A DNA stretch of 64,000 nt from Marinibium conchae (lineage in GTDB: Bacteria > Pseudomonadota > Gammaproteobacteria > Enterobacterales > Alteromonadaceae). The position numbers and the translations under genes were made by a program. Positions within the stretch are counted from its first letter, which is position 1; each line of letters begins with the position of its first letter. Below are positions 26,187 through 35,264 of the stretch, piece by piece. The notes below the pieces were generated by a model, which made no database searches, was not told the DNA's origin, and saw only the letters and a program-made list of their open reading frames with translations. The stretch covers positions 1,178,001 through 1,242,000 of the forward strand of contig NZ_JADNRN010000001.1 in NCBI RefSeq assembly GCF_015595035.1, in the 5' to 3' direction.

Positions 26187-26918
26187 ATGTATAAGCGTTT
26201 AAATAAGTACATAAGCGATACAGGGCATTGCTCACGCCGCGAAGCCGACAAGCTTATAGAAAGCAAGCGAGTAAAAGTAAACGGAAATAGCCCAGAGTTA
26301 GGCACTAAAATCGGTCCTGAAGACAAAGTCACCGTTGACGGCAAGCTGATCAACGCTGTTGCCGAAGACAAAAGCGATCGCGTGTACATCGCCTATAACA
26401 AACCGGTCGGTATTACATGTACGACAGAGCGAAAAGTGCAGGGAAACATTATTGATGCTATTTCCTACAAGCAGAGAATATTCCCAATAGGACGTTTAGA
26501 TAAACCTTCTGAGGGCCTTATTTTGCTAACCTCAGATGGAGATATCGTAAATAAAATACTGCGAGCTGAAAACGCTCATGAAAAGCACTATCGGGTGATT
26601 GTTGACAAGCTCGTTACCGATAGCTTCATTCAAGGAATGTCTAATGGTGTGCCGATTTTGGATACGGTTACGAAACCTTGTGAAGTAAGACGAGCAGGGA
26701 AGTTTGGTTTTGATATTATTCTTACCCAAGGCCTAAATAGGCAAATTAGAAGAATGTGTGAATATTTTGGCTTTGCAGTTACTCGGCTGACTCGCAAACG
26801 CATCATGCATATTGATTTGAAAGGCCTTAAGCCTGGCGCATACAGGCATTTAAGCGCAGAAGAAATGAAAGTAATGAACAAAGCACTAGAGGGGTCAAGC
26901 AAAACAGTTGTTCAATAA
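26187..26918 (+). CDS. rluF: 23S rRNA pseudouridine(2604) synthase
   Basis: RluF modifies U2604 of 23S rRNA (and in E. coli tRNA-Tyr U35). The 243-residue protein has an N-terminal S4 RNA-binding domain (1-55, RLNKYISDTGHCSRREADKL) and a RsuA/RluF catalytic domain with Asp105 in GRLDKPSEGL. The blocks NKPVGITCTTE, GDIVNKILRA, GVPILDTVTKPC and RQIRRMCEYFG closely follow E. coli RluF; the Lys-rich E. coli C-terminal tail is missing. The stop codon lies in the loop of a hairpin. It is preceded by a 104-base intergenic space and converges with the MATE gene. Confidence 0.93.
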   Translation: MYKRLNKYISDTGHCSRREADKLIESKRVKVNGNSPELGTKIGPEDKVTVDGKLINAVAEDKSDRVYIAYNKPVGITCTTERKVQGNIIDAISYKQRIFPIGRLDKPSEGLILLTSDGDIVNKILRAENAHEKHYRVIVDKLVTDSFIQGMSNGVPILDTVTKPCEVRRAGKFGFDIILTQGLNRQIRRMCEYFGFAVTRLTRKRIMHIDLKGLKPGAYRHLSAEEMKVMNKALEGSSKTVVQ

Positions 26919-26927
26919 ACTGTTTTG
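26900..26927. terminator. Hairpin overlapping the rluF stop codon
   Basis: CAAAACAGTT (26900-26909) pairs perfectly with AACTGTTTTG (26918-26927); the loop includes the rluF stop. The T tract is short (four T inside the stem), so it may be a weak shared terminator for rluF and the convergent MATE gene. Confidence 0.5.
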
Positions 26928-26959
26928 TAATAACGAGCCAGCAAAAATAAGCTTTACGA

Positions 26960-28369
26960 TTATGCGTATGCGTTAACATCGAGCGCAACACGCTTCTGTA
27001 TAATATGCACGCGCCAAAACATTAATACTGCCGCACAGCTTAAGCCAGATATAAACCCTATCCAAAACCCTTGGGCTTGCATAATGGGCACGAGTAAATC
27101 ACTTAGGCCGAGCACCAGACCAACGCTTAGACCAATGAGCCAATATGATACAAAACTTATGAGAAACATGGCTAAGGTATCTTTATAGCCGCGTAGGGCA
27201 TTCGCCGACACGACTTGTATTCCATCACTGAATTGAAATATAGCAGCAAGAAAAAGAAGCGCAGAAGCTAAGTTGATAACCTCGCTATTCTCGGTATAAA
27301 GGCTCGCAATCTGCTCACTGAATAAAACCGTTAATGTAGCAGTAAATAAAGCGATAATAATCGAACAAAAGAGCCCACAGTAGACCGCAATTTTTGCTTT
27401 TAAAGCATCTTCTTCACCAATTGCATAACCAATTCTAATGGCCACTGCTATGCCTATACTCATAGGTAGCATAAACATTAATGACGAAAAGTTTAAGGCG
27501 ATCTGATGCGCCGCCACAACATCCGCGCCAAAGCGCGCCAGAAGCAGCGCAACCACACCGAAAAGAGTCACTTCAAAAACGATTGTGAAGGCAATAGGTA
27601 AACCGATCTTTAATTGAGAGTAGAGCTTTTTAGTTTCGGGGGCATGAAAACTTGCAAACAGTTTATAGCCTTTAAGCTTTTCAGCTGTAATTACATAAAC
27701 AAAGGTGGCTATTGCCATCACGTAAATAACAATCATAGTGGCAATACCGCATCCAACCCCGCCCAGCTCAGGAGCACCAAATAAACCATTAATCAATATA
27801 TAATTGGCTGGGATGTTCACCAACAATCCAGCGAACATGATCACCATTGTTGGGCGGGTGCTTGATAATCCCTCACAGCAATTGCGAAGGCTTTGATAAA
27901 TTGCAAAGCCAGGAGCTGCCAACAAGACATAATGAGTGTACTCAATGGTAATTGTTCTTAGGTCGTCAGCCATTTCAATTTGATTAAAAAACCACGGAAC
28001 AAATGGGAGCGCTAGTAAGACCAAGAAGCTTATGATCAATGAAAGCCACAAACACTGATGAAGGGCGTTGGCAACATCACCGTGTCGCTTACTGCCCTGT
28101 AGCCTTGAGATAATAGGCGATAGGCCAAGGCTAATACCTTGTATGAACATTAAAATAGGCATAGTGATGCTAAAGCCAATGGCGACAGCTGCCATATCAG
28201 TATAACTATATCGACCGGCCATGATGGTGTCAGATACACCCATAAGGGTCTGGGTAACTTGTGCTATGAGCAATGGCCAGGCAAGTGTGAGCAAAATTTT
28301 CATTTCGCTAATAAAGGCATTTTTGCTTATTTTTTGCCGTCTCGGAGTTGTTAGGGCTTCACTGCTCAC
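26960..28369 (-). CDS. MATE family multidrug/Na+ efflux transporter (NorM-like)
   Basis: A 469-residue inner-membrane protein with about twelve helices arranged as two homologous halves. Family marks include LAWPLLIAQVTQTLMGVSDTIMAGR at the start, GISLGLSPIISRLQG, NCCEGLSSTRPTM and, in the second half, MSIGIAVAIRIGYAIG and LRGYKDT. NorM-type MATE pumps export cationic drugs using Na+ or H+. It is monocistronic between rluF and the S8 protease, and its start context (ACGTG before ATG on the minus strand) shows only a weak ribosome site. Confidence 0.93.
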   Translation of the reverse strand: MSSEALTTPRRQKISKNAFISEMKILLTLAWPLLIAQVTQTLMGVSDTIMAGRYSYTDMAAVAIGFSITMPILMFIQGISLGLSPIISRLQGSKRHGDVANALHQCLWLSLIISFLVLLALPFVPWFFNQIEMADDLRTITIEYTHYVLLAAPGFAIYQSLRNCCEGLSSTRPTMVIMFAGLLVNIPANYILINGLFGAPELGGVGCGIATMIVIYVMAIATFVYVITAEKLKGYKLFASFHAPETKKLYSQLKIGLPIAFTIVFEVTLFGVVALLLARFGADVVAAHQIALNFSSLMFMLPMSIGIAVAIRIGYAIGEEDALKAKIAVYCGLFCSIIIALFTATLTVLFSEQIASLYTENSEVINLASALLFLAAIFQFSDGIQVVSANALRGYKDTLAMFLISFVSYWLIGLSVGLVLGLSDLLVPIMQAQGFWIGFISGLSCAAVLMFWRVHIIQKRVALDVNAYA

Positions 28370-28452
28370 GTGCTGCTATTACCATTGACTGAATTTACAT
28401 GCTCGTAAATGTATCATATTAGTTATAAAACTAGTGAAATATTAGTCGCTTG

Positions 28453-28494
28453 CAAAAAAAAGGCCGCGAACTCAAGAAAAAGTTTGCAGCCTTT
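28453..28494 (-). terminator. Rho-independent terminator of the S8 protease gene
   Basis: On the minus strand AAAGGCTGCAAACT pairs with AGTTCGCGGCCTTT (one mismatch, one G-U) and a run of eight T follows. It is 23 bases beyond the protease stop. Confidence 0.8.
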
Positions 28495-28516
28495 CGTACT
28501 ATGCTTAACGCATCAT

Positions 28517-31500
28517 TTACTTGTTATTACGTCTCCAATAGATAAGAGGTAATAGCGCGAGCAATAACCAGTTGCTTGAGCCGCCACCACCACTGCTATC
28601 TGATGAACTGTCGCTACCCGTGCTTCCCCCTGATGAAGGGGCAGCTGTTACACTAATAGTGACACTCTGAGACACAGAGTTAATGCCATCGTTTGCAACG
28701 ACCTGCATCGTAAAGCTAGTAGGCCCGGCCGGTGCAGAACGAGTGACAGAATTGCGCTCAACTCCGTCAATGGTGACGATTACATCGTCGTTTTCTGGGT
28801 CAGATGTGCTAACACTTACCGTGAATGTACTCCCACCAACAACCGTACTTGGTGCATTGACAGTGATGGTAGGTGCATCATTGTTGTTAATCACGATTGT
28901 CGCTGTTGCTGTGTCAGTATTGCCTGTAGCGTCTGTCACTGTTGCTTGTAGGACAGCACTTGTTTGCGACTCTACATTAGGGACAGTGTACGTAATTTCG
29001 GCTGCTGTAGAGTCAGAGATAGATATATCTGGGCCACTTATTTGCTGCCATGTTACGCTCACTTCGTCACCATTTGCATCTTCAGCATTCGCCGTTAAAA
29101 CACCGCTAAGGGTTTCGAATATCTCAACAGTTACACTTTCTTCTCCGTTGATCAGTATCGTCGGGGGAACATCCAACAGTAGCGGAGAGCTCAATTCAGA
29201 AAGCTCTTCTTGTGCAGCATCGATATTAGTTACATCCGACGTGACAGAAAATACAAAAGCGTTTCCTGTCAAATCAGATTCAGGAATTAAGTCGAAACTT
29301 AACACTTCGTCTATATTTGAACTAGGGTCGCGAGTTACACTCCAACTCACGTTTGAATCGCTAATTGCACCGCCGTTTGACACTGAGCTACTCACCAAAC
29401 TGAAACCATCAGGAATTGGTAAGGTAATATCGTAATTTCTACTCTCGGGTGAATCTGTTGCTAATACAGAAATGTTGAAAGACGATGCTTCGCCTAAGAC
29501 GATGGAAGACGATTCAGCACTAAGTTGAACGTCATTTTCTTTTCGGTCTACGCGCACGAATGTAGTCTGAACGCCAGAAGGCCTCTCGGCCGAGCCAAAG
29601 CCAACGACACCATAGAAACGGTCATCTGCTGACGCTGCGCCAAGGTCCCAATTCATTCTCATGTCGAAAGCGGAACCGGAGCTGACTGCCGATGGCACAT
29701 CTGCAGTTAACGAAATGTCGCTATCACTGTTCGTTACCGCACTATAATAGAGCTGATAGCTATCAGTAGCGCCAGGACTTGAGCTTGTATAGCTTTGTAC
29801 AACTAACCAGTAACGCCCAACCGAAGGCTCTCTTAAGTCAACCGTCTCGATGGCACCAAAAGTCGTGCTCTGTAGTATGATCTCAGATTCTTCTAATTCA
29901 CCGTTATTGTTAGCATCAAAAGCCATGAACAAGTCAATATCATCCGCAGAACTATCAGCAACATTCGCTACTATTTGTAGTGTTTCTGCTGTACTTGTTA
30001 TCTCGTAAAGGTCGATACCATCACTGAGATCATCAAACAAATCGTTGGGCGTTGAGTCTTGCTCTATTTCGGCGTTAACCTCGGTTGCTTTGGCAAAGCC
30101 GAAAGTGGTCGCTGAAAAGTCAGTTTGCGTGAGTACATCAAAGTCTTCCAACAACAAAGAATCAGCAGAACGTCTTGCATTCAGGGTTAAGTCGGCCGGA
30201 ATGTTACCCGCAAACGGAAGAACGGAAACTGGTAAGTGCAGGTCCGGTTGCCCGTTTGCCGTTAAGTTGACTGCTGCGAAGTGCCAGTCAGAGTTTGTTA
30301 CTGCACTTGCATCAATACTAACCAATATGGTCTGACTTTCACCAGCGTTCAGACTAAAGCTACTTGGGCTTATGCTTAGCTCTAAACCACTTGTAATAAC
30401 TTCGCTACTAACAGCCCAAGTTCCATCTTTAACTGCAGTAAAGGTTCTTTCCCATGAACAAGATTGAACGCAGTTATTGTCAGTAATACTAGGTAAGTTT
30501 AATGAACGTGGCTCACCCTCTAACTCTGGGTTAGCGTTGGTATAGTTACTCGCCGTTTCACTCATTACTAGGCCAGTTTCAACCGCTAAGTCTACTTGTA
30601 CTCTACCTGAGCCAGAATCAAACCAATCAGCACTTGTGCTACCATCTTCTTTTTTAACTGTTCGAGAGGCTGTCATAGCAAGTGCCGAACGAATGTTATC
30701 CGGTGTCCAAGTAGGATGCACAGCTTTTACCAATGCAGCTGCACCAGCAATATGTGGGCTTGACATTGATGTGCCAGATAAGTAATTAAAATCACCAGCA
30801 GAGGGTTCATGACCATCGTGGCCGAATTGTTGATCCGCATATGCGGCATAAATGCCCACACCAGGCCCACCAATTGTAGGTGATAATGTCGAAATACTGC
30901 TGTTAGGTCCTTTCGAAGAAAAGCCTGCAAGTACATCTACACGATTTTGGTCAACGGAGAGTTCGCCCGAAGACGCAGTAATAGTTGCTCGATGGTCAGC
31001 ACCAGTCGCTAACCAAGCTTTAAGTGCATCACCATTGCTAGCGTTGATATGTATTCCCGGGATGACATAGCTATCGCCAACAATGTTGGTTGCTTGGCTA
31101 CCCGTTAGGTTGGCTAAAACATAACCGCCAGCACCGCCGTCGCGAACGTTTACGGCTTTTTGAATACGAGCAATCGAGCCGCGGTCACAGACTACAATCT
31201 CACCGCTGAAGGTACCTGCGGGGAAGGGCTCTAAACACTGAGCTGAGTCATTATCTGGATCGTTAGGATTAGTATAATCGCCAGCGTACACAATAGGTGC
31301 TGTGATCGTACCGCTGTTACTCACACCGTCGATGTCTGCTAGAGATGAATCGCCACCAGTGAAACTGCCAATACTTTTGTCGAAACTAATAAATCTGCCA
31401 TGCTCAGCTGCAGCAACTGCGGTATACCAAGGTGCATGCTTTGAGGTAGTCGCTGCACCAGGACCACTATTTCCAGCCGATGTAGCAACAAAAATACCAG

Positions 31501-32707
31501 CATTGCGTGCTGCTAGAAAGGCTAATTCGGTTGAACTGTTCCATGGTTGGCCGCCACCACTGATTGAGTAATTTATTACGTCGACTTGATCTTGTATGGC
31601 ATCTTCAATTGCTGCATTTATAGCTGAACCTGTGCAATCGCCGTAAGTATCGCCAGCATCCGAACGCCCCCCCCAACACACTTGATAACTGATTACATTT
31701 GCACGCGGAGCAACACCAGAAATACGCGGAAAAGTGAAACCTGTTTCTATGCCACTACTTTCCTCAGCGTCAAACTCGGGCAATGACTCTGCAACATTAA
31801 GTAAAATATTGCCAATAGCGGTACCTGCCACGTGAGTACCATGGCCTCCGTAGTCTTCACCGTTTTGAGGGAGGTCAGCAGGGAATACTTCGGTATCAGT
31901 ATAGGTACTTGTAATAACGTCGTAGCTGTACACGCCAATCAGTTTATCATTACATAACGCTGCAAATTCTCCTGCGCAGTCGCCAAGATAATTGCCAGCG
32001 CCTAAAGGGTTGGTATGATCAAAGCCATCGCCCGCTATGTCAGCAAAAGACGCGTGATCAGTGTTAATGCCCGAATCAATAATACCAACAACAACGCCTT
32101 CTCCGTAGTTACCGACGCCACTTGATAATGCTTGACCACTCCAAACTCGTGGAGCGCCAATTAATTCTGGGCCAGTATCAGTATCTAATTTATAGCGTGT
32201 ATCAGGTTCAACTTTCAATACATAAGGAAGCTCAGCAATTTTTGCTGCATCATTCTGACTGAGCTTGGCCGCCATTCCATTAAAGGCTAAGCTGTATGTA
32301 TGGATAGCTTTAAAGCCGGGTACGATTTGTTGTGCGCTTTTGATAAAACTCTTTTGTTTAGAGCCTACATAGTCTCGATAGGAAGCTACCGCAGGGGATT
32401 TAACATTGAGCTTGCCGCCGCGTGGTGATGTTGACATCAATCCTTCGGTACCGCCCTCATACAGAGCAACAGGCGCATCATTTAAATGAATGATATAAGT
32501 CTGCGGAAGGTTTCTATTACCTTCGGCAAAGGTAAATTTAGCTGAATTAAGATAGGCTGGTTTAGCATATATCTTCTTTTTCGCTAGTGCGTTACTGAGT
32601 ACTTTATTGTCGTCTAACTCAGTGAGATGAGTAGTAGCTGAGCTGACCGAGTAGACTGAGCCGCAGGCAAGCGCAACGATTATTGCTAATGACGTTCTTT
32701 GAAACAA
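28517..32707 (-). CDS. S8 (subtilisin-like) serine protease with GlyGly-CTERM tail
   Basis: A giant secreted protease of about 1396 residues. The start is best set at TTG 32707, because GGAGG lies five bases before it; the longer frame from TTG 32719 would include that site. Order: signal peptide, I9-type propeptide (about 70-165), catalytic Asp near 211 (GIIDSGIN), His near 289 (GGHGTHVAG), PA insertion (GEIVVCDRG region), Ser near 650 (SGTSMSSPHIAG), then Ig/PKD-like repeats. The C-terminus is Ser/Gly-rich, then GGGGSSNW, a short hydrophobic helix and RRNNK: a GlyGly-CTERM sorting signal, the substrate type of the rhombosortase at 19 kb. Export by type II secretion is expected from the family. 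Confidence 0.94.
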   Translation of the reverse strand: MFQRTSLAIIVALACGSVYSVSSATTHLTELDDNKVLSNALAKKKIYAKPAYLNSAKFTFAEGNRNLPQTYIIHLNDAPVALYEGGTEGLMSTSPRGGKLNVKSPAVASYRDYVGSKQKSFIKSAQQIVPGFKAIHTYSLAFNGMAAKLSQNDAAKIAELPYVLKVEPDTRYKLDTDTGPELIGAPRVWSGQALSSGVGNYGEGVVVGIIDSGINTDHASFADIAGDGFDHTNPLGAGNYLGDCAGEFAALCNDKLIGVYSYDVITSTYTDTEVFPADLPQNGEDYGGHGTHVAGTAIGNILLNVAESLPEFDAEESSGIETGFTFPRISGVAPRANVISYQVCWGGRSDAGDTYGDCTGSAINAAIEDAIQDQVDVINYSISGGGQPWNSSTELAFLAARNAGIFVATSAGNSGPGAATTSKHAPWYTAVAAAEHGRFISFDKSIGSFTGGDSSLADIDGVSNSGTITAPIVYAGDYTNPNDPDNDSAQCLEPFPAGTFSGEIVVCDRGSIARIQKAVNVRDGGAGGYVLANLTGSQATNIVGDSYVIPGIHINASNGDALKAWLATGADHRATITASSGELSVDQNRVDVLAGFSSKGPNSSISTLSPTIGGPGVGIYAAYADQQFGHDGHEPSAGDFNYLSGTSMSSPHIAGAAALVKAVHPTWTPDNIRSALAMTASRTVKKEDGSTSADWFDSGSGRVQVDLAVETGLVMSETASNYTNANPELEGEPRSLNLPSITDNNCVQSCSWERTFTAVKDGTWAVSSEVITSGLELSISPSSFSLNAGESQTILVSIDASAVTNSDWHFAAVNLTANGQPDLHLPVSVLPFAGNIPADLTLNARRSADSLLLEDFDVLTQTDFSATTFGFAKATEVNAEIEQDSTPNDLFDDLSDGIDLYEITSTAETLQIVANVADSSADDIDLFMAFDANNNGELEESEIILQSTTFGAIETVDLREPSVGRYWLVVQSYTSSSPGATDSYQLYYSAVTNSDSDISLTADVPSAVSSGSAFDMRMNWDLGAASADDRFYGVVGFGSAERPSGVQTTFVRVDRKENDVQLSAESSSIVLGEASSFNISVLATDSPESRNYDITLPIPDGFSLVSSSVSNGGAISDSNVSWSVTRDPSSNIDEVLSFDLIPESDLTGNAFVFSVTSDVTNIDAAQEELSELSSPLLLDVPPTILINGEESVTVEIFETLSGVLTANAEDANGDEVSVTWQQISGPDISISDSTAAEITYTVPNVESQTSAVLQATVTDATGNTDTATATIVINNNDAPTITVNAPSTVVGGSTFTVSVSTSDPENDDVIVTIDGVERNSVTRSAPAGPTSFTMQVVANDGINSVSQSVTISVTAAPSSGGSTGSDSSSDSSGGGGSSNWLLLALLPLIYWRRNNK

Positions 32708-33092
32708 AACAACCTCCAAAATTCTTATAAATGCGACACCCTCAAAACGAAAGGCAGAGCCTAGCGTTTTCCCTAAAATATTTAAGGATGTCTTTAGTCC
32801 AAATTACTTTATACCAGTTTATGTATTAATAATCTTTATGAAAATGTATTGATTTTGCTAACTACACTTACATTAACTCGCTAAGTAAGGCTATAAAAGG
32901 CTTTGAATATCACCCTGTAAAAACACCCAAAATGTTAACATTTTTAACAAATAGGATGATTGTTCTATTTTCACAGCAAAATTAGAGTAATTGTTTTTTT
33001 CCACTGACTTTTATTGAAATATTTAGCAAAACAGAGCAATGCAAGCTTCATTAGTATATAGCGCTTAACCATAACCATAATGGATGTGACCC
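32708..33092. other. Divergent intergenic region between the S8 protease and bkd genes
   Basis: This AT-rich 385-base stretch must hold both divergent promoters. It includes the TGGAGG ribosome site of the protease next to its start and the 16-bp palindrome at 32929-32944. I saw no ORF with a ribosome site, no RNA gene and no convincing pair of -35/-10 boxes. Confidence 0.6.
32929..32944. promoter_or_regulatory. 16-bp perfect palindrome, candidate operator
   Basis: AAAATGTTAACATTTT is a perfect palindrome about 150 bases before bkdA1 and 220 bases before the protease start. A further GTTAA/TTAAC half-site repeat overlaps its right side. It has the form of a dimeric repressor or activator site, but the regulator is unknown. 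Confidence 0.45.
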
Positions 33093-34280
33093 ATGCAGGA
33101 TCGAAATCACCTTTCTAAGGTAAATGTTGTGTCAACACTTGCAGTGATAGAAAACGGTTTGTTGGATATTCCAATGATTCAGTTACTTGATGAATCTGGA
33201 ACCGAGACCAATCCAGAACAAAGCCCAAATATAGACGAGCACACCGCTAAAAAAATTGCATCAACAATGCAATATATTCGCTTGCTAGACGAGAGAATGG
33301 TTGGCGCACAACGTCAGGGAAGAATTAGTTTTTATTTATCTTGCACAGGTGAGGAAGCGTCGACCATCGGAAGTGCGGCGGCCTTGTCGGACGACGACAT
33401 GATAATGTCACAGTACCGCGAACAAGGTGCATTAGCATATCGTGGATACAGCACTGAACAGTTTATGAATCAAATGTTCAGCAATCAACTTGATCCTAAT
33501 AAAGGTCGTCAAATGCCGATCCATTATGGTGATAAGCAGTTGAACTTTATGACGGTGTCATCACCTTTGGGTACTCAAATACCCCAAGCAGCGGGCTTTG
33601 CATACGGGCAAAAAATGGCAGGCAAAGAAGCCGTTACGATATCTTACTTCGGCGAAGGTGCTGCTTCAGAGGGGGATTTTCATGCTGGTGTAAATATGGC
33701 GGCAGTGTTGAATTGTCCGGTAATATTTTTCTGTAGAAATAACGGCTACGCCATATCGACGCCCGCAGAGGAGCAATTTAAAGGCGATGGTATTGCCTCA
33801 AGAGGTATCGGTTACGGCGTGAAAACCCTACGGGTTGATGGGAATGACGTTTTAGCTGTTTATGCGGCCACTAAAATGGCCAGAGAAATAGCACTTGCCG
33901 AGAATTGCCCTGTGCTTATTGAGGCGATGACTTATCGGTTAGCAGCGCACTCTACGTCGGATGACCCAACAGGCTATCGCTCTAAAAGTGAAGAAGAAAA
34001 ATGGCGAGCAAAAGATCCGCTGGATCGATTTATTAAATGGCTTGATGCCAAGGGTTGGTATGATGAAAAAGCCAGCGAGGCATTTTTAGATAAGTCGCGA
34101 GCTGAGATTTTGGCGGCGGTTAAAACAGCGGAAAAAGTAGATGTCGCACCAATCGAAGATATTATTGAGGATGTTTATGATGTAGCGCCATGGCACTTGA
34201 AGGAACAACTTGAATCGTTGAAATCGCATATAAAACAATACCCAGAGCACTATCCTAAAACAGCAGGGAGAATCAAATAA
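33093..34280 (+). CDS. bkdA1: Branched-chain 2-oxoacid dehydrogenase E1 subunit alpha
   Basis: The thiamine-diphosphate-binding alpha subunit of the complex that oxidatively decarboxylates 2-oxoisovalerate and related oxoacids from Val, Leu and Ile. It has 395 residues. [20 protein letters not shown] and [14 protein letters not shown] near 90-130 are typical E1alpha, and [17 protein letters not shown] through [10 protein letters not shown] near 187-220 is the ThDP/Mg site. [11 protein letters not shown] near 288 corresponds to the phosphorylation-loop region. The stop overlaps the E1beta start by one base. The ribosome site is weak, so the start could also be ATG at residue 28. Confidence 0.93.
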   Translation: MQDRNHLSKVNVVSTLAVIENGLLDIPMIQLLDESGTETNPEQSPNIDEHTAKKIASTMQYIRLLDERMVGAQRQGRISFYLSCTGEEASTIGSAAALSDDDMIMSQYREQGALAYRGYSTEQFMNQMFSNQLDPNKGRQMPIHYGDKQLNFMTVSSPLGTQIPQAAGFAYGQKMAGKEAVTISYFGEGAASEGDFHAGVNMAAVLNCPVIFFCRNNGYAISTPAEEQFKGDGIASRGIGYGVKTLRVDGNDVLAVYAATKMAREIALAENCPVLIEAMTYRLAAHSTSDDPTGYRSKSEEEKWRAKDPLDRFIKWLDAKGWYDEKASEAFLDKSRAEILAAVKTAEKVDVAPIEDIIEDVYDVAPWHLKEQLESLKSHIKQYPEHYPKTAGRIK

Positions 34281-35257
34281 TGGCGCAGATGAATCTACTT
34301 CAAGCGATAAATAATGCGCTCATTACCGCGATGACCGATGACGAGAAAGTCATGGTATTTGGTGAGGATGTTGGGCATTTTGGTGGTGTATTCAGAGCCA
34401 CCAGTAACTTACAAGAGAAATTTGGCAAAGGACGTTGTTTTAATACTCCGCTTACTGAGCAAGGGATAATCGGCTTTGCCAACGGTTTAGCGTCTCAGGG
34501 CTCCGTCCCCGTTGCTGAAATTCAATTTGGCGATTACATTTTCCCTGCATTTGACCAAATCGTCAACGAGACGGCCAAATGGCGTTATCGTTCCGGCGGA
34601 CAGTTTACGACAGGTACCCTCACTATCAGAACACCATACGGCGGTGGTATTGCTGGCGGTCTGTATCACTCTCAGTCACCAGAGGCTTTCTTTGCGCATA
34701 TACCCGGTATGAAAATAGTGATTCCTCGGAACCCGCATCAAGCAAAAGGCTTGTTGCTCGCCTCAATTCGTGACGATAACCCTGTATTGTTCATGGAGCC
34801 TAAAAAGCTCTACAGAGCATCCGTGGGAGATGTGCCAGAAGAAGACTACGAGCTCGCGCTCGGTAAAGCCGATATGGTGCAAGAAGGGACTGACATTACG
34901 TTATTAGCATGGGGTGCTCAAGTTGAGATAATTCAACAAGCAGCCAAAATGGCCGCCGAAATAGGCATTTCTTGTGAGCTCATTGATTTGCAAAGTATTT
35001 TGCCATGGGACGTAGAAGCGGTGTGTGAGTCTGTTTGTAAAACTGGGCGACTGTTAATTAACCACGAAGCGCCGTTAACTGGCGGTTTTGCAAGTGAAAT
35101 TGCGGCTACAGTGCAGGAGAGGTGTTTTTTATACCTCGAATCACCAATTTCACGGGTGTGCGGATTAGATACACCTTATCCACTTGCGCATGAAAAAGAA
35201 TACATGCCCGATCACCTTAAAACGTTTGAAGCCATCAAACGTAGTATGAACTTTTAG
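34280..35257 (+). CDS. bkdA2: Branched-chain 2-oxoacid dehydrogenase E1 subunit beta
   Basis: The 325-residue beta subunit completing the E1 heterotetramer. It shows [18 protein letters not shown] (Glu contacting ThDP), [34 protein letters not shown] and [17 protein letters not shown], all conserved in E1beta of branched-chain complexes. It is joined to bkdA1 by TAATG and followed seven bases later by the E2 gene, whose AGGAGG ribosome site overlaps the end of this gene's stop. E1beta determines much of the substrate channel; branched-chain rather than pyruvate specificity is inferred from closest family resemblance. Confidence 0.94.
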   Translation: MAQMNLLQAINNALITAMTDDEKVMVFGEDVGHFGGVFRATSNLQEKFGKGRCFNTPLTEQGIIGFANGLASQGSVPVAEIQFGDYIFPAFDQIVNETAKWRYRSGGQFTTGTLTIRTPYGGGIAGGLYHSQSPEAFFAHIPGMKIVIPRNPHQAKGLLLASIRDDNPVLFMEPKKLYRASVGDVPEEDYELALGKADMVQEGTDITLLAWGAQVEIIQQAAKMAAEIGISCELIDLQSILPWDVEAVCESVCKTGRLLINHEAPLTGGFASEIAATVQERCFLYLESPISRVCGLDTPYPLAHEKEYMPDHLKTFEAIKRSMNF

Positions 35258-35264
35258 GAGGCAA

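Noticed and set aside
28683-29435. Open frame of 250 codons on the plus strand inside the S8 protease gene
   Set aside because: It lies antisense to the C-terminal repeat region, has no ribosome site, and its Thr/Ser/Val-rich translation mirrors the repetitive coding strand.
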